A stretch of DNA of 12,831 nt from NCBI GenBank assembly GCA_022567875.1, contig JADFGB010000010.1:1-12831 (forward strand). The letters run 5' to 3'. Source of the DNA: Bacteroidota bacterium (GTDB lineage Bacteria > Bacteroidota > Ignavibacteria > Ignavibacteriales > Ignavibacteriaceae). The notes below the pieces were generated by a model. That model was not told where the DNA came from, made no database searches, and saw only the letters and a program-made list of their open reading frames with translations. Below, piece after piece: positions 1 to 6,044 of the stretch. The position numbers were made by a program, and so were the translations under genes. How positions within the stretch are numbered: position 1 is the stretch's first letter; every line of letters begins with the position of its first letter.

Positions 1-113
1 TATACAGCATTAAAAAAATAAAATTCAATCACGCAATCTTCCATATGTTTGTTTTAATTGGTAGTTTTTGTCATTTTATATCGGTGTTCATTTATGTTTT
101 ACCAAGTGAATAA
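1..113 (+). CDS. trhA: Haemolysin III family (PAQR-type) membrane protein, C-terminal end only
   Basis: Only the last 36 codons are in the window (reading from base 3, stop TAA at 111-113); the gene starts upstream of it. The visible peptide contains NHAIFHMFVLIGSFCHF, followed by a hydrophobic stretch and the tail VLPSE. This matches the final transmembrane helix of haemolysin III/TrhA proteins as I recall it: an HxxxH motif (visible residues 10 and 14), then a FVLxGSxxHF stretch. In PAQR proteins the two histidines of HxxxH help bind a metal inside the membrane. The family are inner-membrane proteins of about 200 residues with seven helices; the biochemical role in bacteria is poorly defined, though links to membrane fluidity have been proposed. 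The next gene starts 130 bp downstream on the same strand. The identification rests on a short but distinctive stretch. Confidence 0.75.
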   Translation, partial: YSIKKIKFNHAIFHMFVLIGSFCHFISVFIYVLPSE

Positions 114-243
114 ATCACCATTTGTTTTGTGGTAAATTAATAAACAAAATAAAAAGACTGCTAACATTGTATAAAAAAACATAGCCACCTGCTGAATGGT
201 GACACTTTTTATATATAACATTAAGAAATATTAAAAAGAAATA
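114..243 (+). other. Spacer before malic enzyme
   Basis: This 130-bp, very AT-rich spacer separates the haemolysin III-like gene from the malic enzyme gene. A near match to a Bacteroidota -7 box (TAACATTG, 162-169) is present, but I see no convincing upstream element at the right distance. The bases before the ATG at 244 are A-rich (TTAAAAAGAAATA) with no real Shine-Dalgarno core. A 7-bp inverted pair, TTTACCA (98-104) and TGGTAAA (130-136), has a 25-base loop and no T-run, so I do not call it a terminator. Confidence 0.3.
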
Positions 244-1857
244 ATGATTACAAAAAAAAGAAACTTTGAAGTGCTACATGACGGTACATTAAATAAGTCC
301 GTTGCTTTTACAAAAGAAGAAAGAGAACAATTAGGATTGAGAGGTTTATTACCATATTCAATTGTTAGTCAAGATATTCAGGTAAAACGTGTTATGAAAA
401 GTATAAAACGAAAAGCTTATGATATAGAACGTTATATACTTTTATCATCTCTGCAAGATCGTAATGAAAAGCTTTTTTATAGAGTTGTTATCAATCACAT
501 TGAAGAAATCATGCCCTTAATTTATACACCAACTGTGGGTCAGGCTTGTAAAGAATTTTCTCATATTTTCAGAAGATCAAAAGGTTTTTACATCACACCT
601 GATGATAAGGGAGAAATCAGTAAAATCCTTGATAACTGGCCTGAAAAGGATATCCGGATAATTGTTATAACAGATGGACAGCGTATACTTGGTCTTGGAG
701 ATTTAGGAGCAAATGGTATGGGAATTCCAATTGGCAAACTAGCATTATACACAGCTTGTGCTGGGATTCTTCCACACCAATGCCTACCGGTAATGTTAGA
801 TGTTGGTACAAATACTCAGGAAATATTAGAAGATATACTTTATTTAGGTTATCCAAAAAAAAGACTTGAAGGAGAAGAATATTTTGAATTGATTGAAGAA
901 TTTGTAATGGCTGTGCAGGAAAAATATCCGAATGTATTAATCCAGTTTGAAGATTTTTTAACTCCAAATGCTTACGCTTTATTGAATAAATACAGGAATC
1001 GTGTACTCTGTTTTAACGATGATATTCAAGGTACTGCTGCTGTTGCATTAGCGGGCGTGTATGCTTCTACTAGAATTACAAAAATAAAATTTTCAGATTT
1101 AAGAATTATGTTTTTAGGCGCTGGATCGGCTGCTACTGGTATTGCCGACCTTATGGTCTTTGCCTTTGAAGATGAAGGTTTGAGCAAAGAAGAAGCTTAT
1201 AAACGTTTATGGTTTGTAGATATAAACGGACTGGTAGTGTCAAACCGAGATGATTTAATGGAACACAATCTCCCTTATGCTCATGATTATAACCAGTTAA
1301 ATTTTATTGATGCAATTGATTCAGTAAAACCTCATATCCTAATCGGAGCCACAGGAGCTCCGGGTACATTCACAAAGAAAGTAATTGAACAAATGGCAAC
1401 CATTAATGAACGACCTGTAATTTTTGCTTTATCCAATCCTACATCTAGAGCGGAATGTACAGCCGAGCAAGCATATAATTGGAGCAATGGAAGAGCTATC
1501 TTTGCTAGTGGAAGTCCATTTGATAAGGTTCATTTTAATGGAAAAGAATACCGCCCCGGACAAGGGAATAATGCTTATGTCTTCCCAGGATTAGGCTTAG
1601 GTGCTATAATATCTATTGCTCGGACTATTCCAGACGATTTGTTTTTAGTTGTTGCTCGAACACTTGCCGAATTGGTGAATGAAAAAAATATTCAAGATGG
1701 TGCACTTTATCCACGATTAACAGAAATTAGGAATATATCATTAGCTATTGCCACAGCTGTAGCAGAAAAAGTTTATGAGTTAGGTATCGCTCAAAACGAT
1801 AAGCCTAAGGATTTAAAACAATTTATTTCGGACTATATGTATGATCCACGTTATTAG
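244..1857 (+). CDS. maeA: NAD(P)-dependent malic enzyme (SfcA/MaeA type)
   Basis: Cytosolic oxidative decarboxylation of L-malate to pyruvate and CO2 with reduction of NAD(P)+. The 537-residue protein is the right size for the eukaryotic/SfcA-type enzyme and clearly not the ~760-residue MaeB-phosphotransacetylase fusion. The N-terminal catalytic domain carries YTPTVG at 94-99 (Tyr94, predicted general acid), GIPIGK with Lys165 as predicted general base, FEDF with metal ligands Glu236/Asp237, and NDDIQGT with metal ligand Asp260. The C-terminal nucleotide domain has the Rossmann loop GAGSAATGIA at 292-301, then SNPTSRAE (397-404) and GNNAYVFPG (441-449). All expected active-site residues are present. 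NAD versus NADP preference cannot be read safely from the sequence. The ATG is the natural family start; no Shine-Dalgarno is evident. It appears monocistronic and converges on ppk1. It supplies pyruvate, the substrate of the PFOR encoded in the same window. Confidence 0.95.
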   Translation: MITKKRNFEVLHDGTLNKSVAFTKEEREQLGLRGLLPYSIVSQDIQVKRVMKSIKRKAYDIERYILLSSLQDRNEKLFYRVVINHIEEIMPLIYTPTVGQACKEFSHIFRRSKGFYITPDDKGEISKILDNWPEKDIRIIVITDGQRILGLGDLGANGMGIPIGKLALYTACAGILPHQCLPVMLDVGTNTQEILEDILYLGYPKKRLEGEEYFELIEEFVMAVQEKYPNVLIQFEDFLTPNAYALLNKYRNRVLCFNDDIQGTAAVALAGVYASTRITKIKFSDLRIMFLGAGSAATGIADLMVFAFEDEGLSKEEAYKRLWFVDINGLVVSNRDDLMEHNLPYAHDYNQLNFIDAIDSVKPHILIGATGAPGTFTKKVIEQMATINERPVIFALSNPTSRAECTAEQAYNWSNGRAIFASGSPFDKVHFNGKEYRPGQGNNAYVFPGLGLGAIISIARTIPDDLFLVVARTLAELVNEKNIQDGALYPRLTEIRNISLAIATAVAEKVYELGIAQNDKPKDLKQFISDYMYDPRY

Positions 1858-1985
1858 AAAGAAAGTACACTCGTTCAAATAAATATTTGTTAATAAAAGA
1901 TTTTTATGCGAACCATTTTCAATTCTGTTAATTTAGATAAAACAGGTGTTCCAAAGGAAATATTTAAAATAAATGTAAAGCATTC
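1858..1985. other. Convergent spacer between maeA and ppk1
   Basis: 128 bp lie between the two facing stop codons. The only structure I find is a weak hairpin, CTGTT (1925-1929) and AACAG (1941-1945), with an 11-base loop and no T-run on either side. A 27-codon ORF at 1906-1989 has no recognisable product and overlaps the ppk1 stop, so I do not call it. No confident terminator is visible. Confidence 0.3.
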
Positions 1986-4043
1986 TTAAACATTCATCTC
2001 TTTTAGATATTTATATGTCTCGTACTGTGATCTAATTTTAGAATGTGTGTCATCTCTTTTATATTGATTATCTTGAAATTCATTTATAATCCTGGATTTG
2101 ACATTATCTTTAACCTGAATATCAAATAATTTTTTCAGCATTTCTTTTAATGATTTATTATATATTGGAAAAGCTACTTCTATTCTTCTACTTAAATTTC
2201 TTTTCATCAAATCAGCAGAAGCCAAGTATATTTTTTCGTCTCCACCGTTGTGAAAAATATAAATTCTGCTATGTTCAAGGTACCTGTCAACAATACTATA
2301 TACTTTAATATTCTCACTTAAATTTATTATACCGGGTTTTAAGCAGCATATCCCTCTAACAATCATATCAATTTTAACACCTGCTTTTGACGCCTTGTAT
2401 AACTTTCTAATCATCTTTTTATCTTCAAGATTATTTATTTTAATTTTAATTGAAGAGGGTAAACCATTCTTTGCATTTGTAATTTCATTTTCTATTAATG
2501 CTTCAAAGCCTGATCTTAAGTAATGTGGAGCGGTCAATAAATGTTTTGTAGTTTGATGTTTTTCATGATTTGATAAAAACCGGAAAATTTTTCTTATATC
2601 TTTTATAAGTCTTTCATCAGATGTAAAAAAACCAAAATCAGAATATATTTTAGAGGATTTCTCATTAAAATTTCCGGTCGCTAAATAAGCATAAAATTTT
2701 ATTTTTCTATTTTCAATTCTTTTTATAAGACATAGTTTAGCATGTACTTTTAATCCCGGGAAACTATACAAAACATTTACACCTGCTTCCTCCATTTCCT
2801 TAGCCCAAAACAAATTTAACTCTTCATCAAACCGGGCTTTTACTTCTACAAACACAGTTACTTTTTTTCCATTTTGTACAGCTTTTATTAAAGACTTTAC
2901 GACTGAAGAATCGGTAGCTACCCTGTATAAAGTTATTTTTATTTCTTTTACTTTTTTATCAATAGCTGCTTCATTTAAAAAGTTTAAAACATAATTATAT
3001 GATTGATAAGGATAGTGAAGTAGTATATCTTTTTTTCTTATAGAGTTAAAAAAGGATTTATCCAAAGAAAAGAATTTGCTTGGTAGAGGGGGGTGTGGAG
3101 AATATACCATAGATCTTTTGGTGGGGTTTTGTAAAGTAAAAAAATCTTTAAAGTTATGATATCTACCTCCTTTTACTAAATCGTTTTTCTCAAGCCTAAA
3201 GTAATCAGTTATAAACTGTAAAAAATCATCGGGCATATTTTCATCATACAAAAATCTTGACGGAACACCGGTTTCTCTTTTACTAAGCCCTGATTTAATT
3301 TTTTCTAATAAATTTCCTGTAAATTCATCATCAATATAAAGTTCGGCATCTCTTGTCAGTTTAATTGAATATAAACCATATAGATCGTAGTTAGGTAATA
3401 ATTTTGGAAGACAATATCTTATAATATCATCTAAAAAAATAATGTTGTGCCTGCCACGATATTTTGGTAAAAAAATAAATCTTGGAAGATGACTAGAGGG
3501 TATTTCTATCAGTGCGTATTTAAATTTATGTTTCCTTCCATCATAATTCTTTTTTTTAATTTTAACAACAATGTAAAGTGCATCATTATTAAGAAATAAA
3601 TTTATTTTTTTGTTTACCAAAAATGTAGGCGCACAATAATTTTTGAGTACTTCCTCAAAATAATTATCAAGGAATTTCTTTTGATGTTTATTTATTCTTT
3701 TTTCATCAAGAATAAATATGTTGCTTTTATTTAATAAAGGAATTATTTCGTTTTTAAAAATATTACCGAATTCTATTTGCTGATTTGTTACAATATAATT
3801 TATTTGATTTAGCAGTACTTCAGGGTTGAAAGATAATTTTTTGTATTCGCTTCTTTTTAAATTGCTAAGAGTTCTTAGCGATGCTACCCTAACCCTATAG
3901 TATTCATCTAAATTTGAAGAGTAAATTGCTAAGAATTTTATCCTTTCAAAAAGAGGGACGGATTTATCCTTAGCTTCTTGTAAAACACGGTAATTAAAAG
4001 AAAGCCAGCTAATTTCTCGGTTATAATAATTACTAATATTCAT
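1986..4043 (-). CDS. ppk1: Polyphosphate kinase 1
   Basis: Reversibly transfers the gamma-phosphate of ATP to a growing inorganic polyphosphate chain through a phosphohistidine intermediate, usually at the inner membrane face. The 685 residues are almost the length of the E. coli enzyme (688), and key residues fall in near-identical positions: Asn44 (YSSNLDEYYRVRV, ATP base region), Arg374 (TLYRVATDS) and Arg404 (VKARFDE) as Mg/phosphate ligands, the autophosphorylated His434 (GLKVHAKLCLI) and the second catalytic His591 (YLEHSRIYIF). Order: N-terminal domain (NREISWLSFN at 8-17), head domain, then two phospholipase D-like catalytic domains. The start is the ATG at 4043, just before the conserved NREISWL motif; no Shine-Dalgarno is seen. 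It is the last gene of the minus-strand run, 9 bp after sixA, so expression probably depends on the upstream operon. No truncation or missing residue. Confidence 0.97.
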   Translation of the reverse strand: MNISNYYNREISWLSFNYRVLQEAKDKSVPLFERIKFLAIYSSNLDEYYRVRVASLRTLSNLKRSEYKKLSFNPEVLLNQINYIVTNQQIEFGNIFKNEIIPLLNKSNIFILDEKRINKHQKKFLDNYFEEVLKNYCAPTFLVNKKINLFLNNDALYIVVKIKKKNYDGRKHKFKYALIEIPSSHLPRFIFLPKYRGRHNIIFLDDIIRYCLPKLLPNYDLYGLYSIKLTRDAELYIDDEFTGNLLEKIKSGLSKRETGVPSRFLYDENMPDDFLQFITDYFRLEKNDLVKGGRYHNFKDFFTLQNPTKRSMVYSPHPPLPSKFFSLDKSFFNSIRKKDILLHYPYQSYNYVLNFLNEAAIDKKVKEIKITLYRVATDSSVVKSLIKAVQNGKKVTVFVEVKARFDEELNLFWAKEMEEAGVNVLYSFPGLKVHAKLCLIKRIENRKIKFYAYLATGNFNEKSSKIYSDFGFFTSDERLIKDIRKIFRFLSNHEKHQTTKHLLTAPHYLRSGFEALIENEITNAKNGLPSSIKIKINNLEDKKMIRKLYKASKAGVKIDMIVRGICCLKPGIINLSENIKVYSIVDRYLEHSRIYIFHNGGDEKIYLASADLMKRNLSRRIEVAFPIYNKSLKEMLKKLFDIQVKDNVKSRIINEFQDNQYKRDDTHSKIRSQYETYKYLKEMNV

Positions 4044-4052
4044 ATGTAAAAT

Positions 4053-4547
4053 TTAATGTTTATATTTCTTGGGATATTCAATAAACTCAAACGACCAATT
4101 ATCATCAATCTCTTCCCAGTTATCTGCTTCTTTTTTTAAACAAACTATTCCTGCGGTAGGAAGATTGTCTAATCTTTTATCAGAAATAAGATTAATTAAA
4201 TACGTAATTCCGGGGTTATGTCCAACAAGCATTAGGAATTTAAGTTTATTATTTGTCTGTTTTATAACATTAAGTAAATCTAATGCACTTGCTTGATATA
4301 TCTTTTTGTCTTTTCTAATATTTGAAAAAGAATATTTTAATTTTTCTGCTATTATTTTAGCCGTTGTAATTGCTCTTAAGGCGGGACTTGAAATTATTAA
4401 TTCCGGAGAAATATTTTTCTTTAATAATATCTCACCCATAAATGGTGCATTTCTTATTCCTCTTTTATTAAGTGGCCGGTCAAAATCATCAAGAGAGGGT
4501 GAACTCCAACTGGATTTAGCATGTCTTAGTAAGTATAAAGTTTTCAA
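4053..4547 (-). CDS. sixA: SixA-type phosphohistidine phosphatase (histidine phosphatase superfamily)
   Basis: Predicted cytosolic phosphatase of the RHG/histidine phosphatase superfamily. The 164 residues open with LYLLRHAKSSW (RHA motif, nucleophile His9), then DFDRPLNKRG (21-30), the SSPALRA arginine region (Arg58) and VGHNPG with the second catalytic histidine, His110. This short form lacks the lid insertions of phosphoglycerate mutases and fits SixA, which dephosphorylates phosphohistidine on proteins such as phosphotransfer domains; the target here is unknown. The start is TTG at 4547: it places the initiator exactly before the family's usual KTLYLLRHAK opening, the next in-frame ATG is at codon 37, and an in-frame stop lies four codons upstream. 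It is 36 bp after the PycTM gene and 9 bp before ppk1. SixA-like genes beside polyphosphate genes recur in bacteria, so a functional link is plausible. Confidence 0.9.
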   Translation of the reverse strand: MKTLYLLRHAKSSWSSPSLDDFDRPLNKRGIRNAPFMGEILLKKNISPELIISSPALRAITTAKIIAEKLKYSFSNIRKDKKIYQASALDLLNVIKQTNNKLKFLMLVGHNPGITYLINLISDKRLDNLPTAGIVCLKKEADNWEEIDDNWSFEFIEYPKKYKH

Positions 4548-4554
4548 TAATAAT

Positions 4555-4565
4555 TACCTAAGGTA
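4555..4565. promoter_or_regulatory. Short palindrome upstream of the sixA TTG start
   Basis: TACCT (4555-4559) and AGGTA (4561-4565) form a perfect 5-bp inverted repeat around one central base, in the 36-bp gap between the PycTM stop and the sixA start. It could be a small operator, part of an internal promoter, or chance. The arms are short and no second copy was noticed nearby. Confidence 0.2.
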
Positions 4566-4583
4566 GTTCAATAATTAATCTTA

Positions 4584-5174
4584 TTAAAAAAAATGAACCA
4601 TCTCTAAAAGAAACGATATAACAGCTATAATCAGTCCATACATAAAGATGTTATACGCAATTTTCAGGTATTTGTATTTTCTAATTAAAACGGTTCCAAC
4701 AGCATATATATCTCTAATCATACTTAAATAAATATATTCTCTGTCGTTCATTACTACAGTCATTGCTTTTTCATATTCCTCTAAAGACATTTTATAAAAG
4801 TTACCAAAAAAAAGAAGGTTTCCTTTCTTTTGTTCAACATCTTCTGGGGTTATATTACCAGATGATACTTTCGGACGAGTAGCTATAGTTGCAAAAACTA
4901 TAGTTACAACACATACAATTAATAAAATAATAGTGGGAATAATAAGATCTTGATCTACACTAACCCTTCTAATTACAACTGATAATATTATTGAAATGAT
5001 AACAGCATTTATACTAATTAATATATTTGCTTTTCTGTCTGCAATAGCGCTTAAATTTAAATGATTTCTGGAAGTTATTCTGAATAAAGTTTCAATACCT
5101 CGGTCGGTTTTATTTTTCTTTTTTTGTTTACCCATTGTTTCAATATTATTTTGAATTTTTTCTTCTTCATTCAT
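4584..5174 (-). CDS. PycTM/DUF5706 (Pycsar-effector family) membrane protein
   Basis: A 196-residue predicted inner-membrane protein of the family now called PycTM (formerly DUF5706), whose defence members respond to cyclic pyrimidine nucleotides (cCMP/cUMP) by disrupting the membrane. The N-terminus is charged (Lys-rich at 16-24), followed by the family-like stretch LSAIADRKANILISINA (41-57), which leads into helix 1 (about 50-69). Helix 2 spans about 78-98 and ends at ATRPKV (98-103). A cytosolic segment includes NLLFFGNF (119-126) and RDIYAVGTVLIRKYKYL (154-170), and helix 3 covers about 173-193. This gene is unusual here in having a Shine-Dalgarno-like AAAAGGA at 5183-5189, 8 bases before its ATG. 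It follows the HD gene by 22 bp, in a different frame. In many Bacteroidota the two domains are, as I recall, one fused protein. No nucleotide cyclase gene is in the window, so a defence role is inference only. Confidence 0.8.
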   Translation of the reverse strand: MNEEEKIQNNIETMGKQKKKNKTDRGIETLFRITSRNHLNLSAIADRKANILISINAVIISIILSVVIRRVSVDQDLIIPTIILLIVCVVTIVFATIATRPKVSSGNITPEDVEQKKGNLLFFGNFYKMSLEEYEKAMTVVMNDREYIYLSMIRDIYAVGTVLIRKYKYLKIAYNIFMYGLIIAVISFLLEMVHFF

Positions 5175-5196
5175 AATAATAATCCTTTTAAAATAA

Positions 5197-5796
5197 TTAT
5201 TTAAATTGATTTTTTAATTTCTCTATGTTTTTTATTCTTTGTAGTCCATAATTTGTTTTTGCATATTTTGTATAAAAATTATGTTTTGTTAAAAATTCTA
5301 TGTTATTCTTTATCCATTCGTCATCAGAATAATTTTTATTCTGATTTTGTTTAAGTTCTTTGCGTAACAGTTCGGACTTCTCTAAACAATCATCGTTACC
5401 TATATGTAAAATATCAGCGTCTGATAAAATCCCTTCTAAAAGAGAATTTGGAACGTGGGATAACTTTGTTGCTTCAATGCATTTTTTAACTTGTTCAATA
5501 TCTTCAATTAAAAAATTATTAGCAATTAAAAAATTTTCGGCAATATCAATACTTACTTTTTCATGCCCATTTATTCCTTTACTGTATCCCACATCATGAA
5601 ACCAGGCGGCAAGTATTGCTATATCAAATTCTTTTTCTGATAATAATAAAGCCCTGCTAATCTCTTCTGTATTTTTTACTACATCTAAAGTATGGTTAAT
5701 ACAATGATAGTTATAATCTGTACTTAAATAATTTGATAGATATTCTGTAACATATTTTTTTGCTTTATCAATTATATTACTCAAAATATCCTCCAT
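5197..5796 (-). CDS. HD-domain phosphohydrolase (type found fused to PycTM)
   Basis: Predicted cytosolic metal-dependent phosphohydrolase of 199 residues, all helical in appearance. HD-superfamily landmarks are in order: YHCINHTLDVV with candidate ligand His35 (29-39), WFHDVGY with His67-Asp68, GHEKVSIDIAENFL (77-90), CIEATKLSH (106-114) and SDADILHIG with Asp126/Asp128 (125-133). The set H...HD...D is complete, so it should be catalytically competent. The C-terminal half (KSELLRKELK, then YSDDEW and FYTKYAKTNYG) also resembles the HD half of HD-DUF5706 fusion proteins as I recall them. The substrate is unknown: a (cyclic) nucleotide is a reasonable guess given the neighbour, but not shown. 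It is the first gene of the tight HD-PycTM-sixA-ppk1 run and begins 131 bp after the DHOD-like relic. The ATG at 5796 has an in-frame stop codon immediately upstream and no Shine-Dalgarno. Confidence 0.85.
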   Translation of the reverse strand: MEDILSNIIDKAKKYVTEYLSNYLSTDYNYHCINHTLDVVKNTEEISRALLLSEKEFDIAILAAWFHDVGYSKGINGHEKVSIDIAENFLIANNFLIEDIEQVKKCIEATKLSHVPNSLLEGILSDADILHIGNDDCLEKSELLRKELKQNQNKNYSDDEWIKNNIEFLTKHNFYTKYAKTNYGLQRIKNIEKLKNQFK

Positions 5797-5927
5797 CTAA
5801 AATATTGAATAAATATATACATTAACAAAACAAAAGAAAGAAAAATAAATAAAATAGTTGTGATAAAAAGCACTTAATAAGAAAGGGCCATTACAAGAAG
5901 TGATTGATCCTAAAAGTGAGGATGATT
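5797..5927 (-). other. Spacer between the DHOD-like relic and the HD gene
   Basis: 131 AT-rich bp on the minus strand. It is the only place in the block long enough for a separate promoter for the HD-PycTM-sixA-ppk1 operon, but I find no convincing -35/-10 or -33/-7 pair. A weak hairpin, ATCCT (5907-5911) and AGGAT (5919-5923) with a 7-base loop, sits just after the relic's stop. It has no following U-run, so readthrough from nifJ cannot be excluded. Confidence 0.25.
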
Positions 5928-6044
5928 TTATTTATATGAATTTAATACACTCATATAATTTGCTCTTTTAAATTGTGAAGGGTCCGCAGAAGGGATAACC
6001 GGATTTTTTAAATCCATTCCTAAATATTTTGTTACTAATTTCAT
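5928..6044 (-). pseudogene. Internally deleted relic of a dihydroorotate-dehydrogenase-like gene
   Basis: A 38-codon open frame starts with ATG at 6042-6044, overlapping the nifJ stop as ATGA (the TGA is at 6041-6043). Its first part, KYLGMDLKNPVIPSA, matches the N-terminus of the DHOD-like protein commonly encoded next to nifJ (family form about YLGLxLKNPLVPSAS). Its second part, DPSQFKRANYMSVLNSY, matches the C-terminus of that same family (about DPxxFERANYMxxLxSY), followed at once by TAA. The intact protein is about 330 residues, so nearly 290 codons from the middle, including the FMN barrel, are absent and the two tips are joined in frame near codons 20/21. It cannot be a working flavoenzyme. 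The family forms are quoted from memory. A real deletion, a population variant or an assembly collapse are all possible. Confidence 0.7.

Noticed and set aside
98-136. Inverted repeat TTTACCA/TGGTAAA near the end of the haemolysin III-like gene
   Set aside because: The 25-base loop, 7-bp AT-rich arms and lack of a T-run make a terminator or operator unlikely.
1906-1989. 27-codon ORF on the + strand between maeA and ppk1
   Set aside because: No recognisable family, no ribosome-binding site, and it overlaps the convergent ppk1 stop; likely chance.
4584-5796. A complete Pycsar anti-phage system
   Set aside because: No uridylate/cytidylate cyclase domain is encoded anywhere in the window, and the neighbours are housekeeping or stress genes without phage, integrase or other defence genes.
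5907-5923. Hairpin ATCCT/AGGAT after the DHOD-like relic
   Set aside because: Only 5 bp, with no following U-run on the minus strand; not enough for a terminator call.
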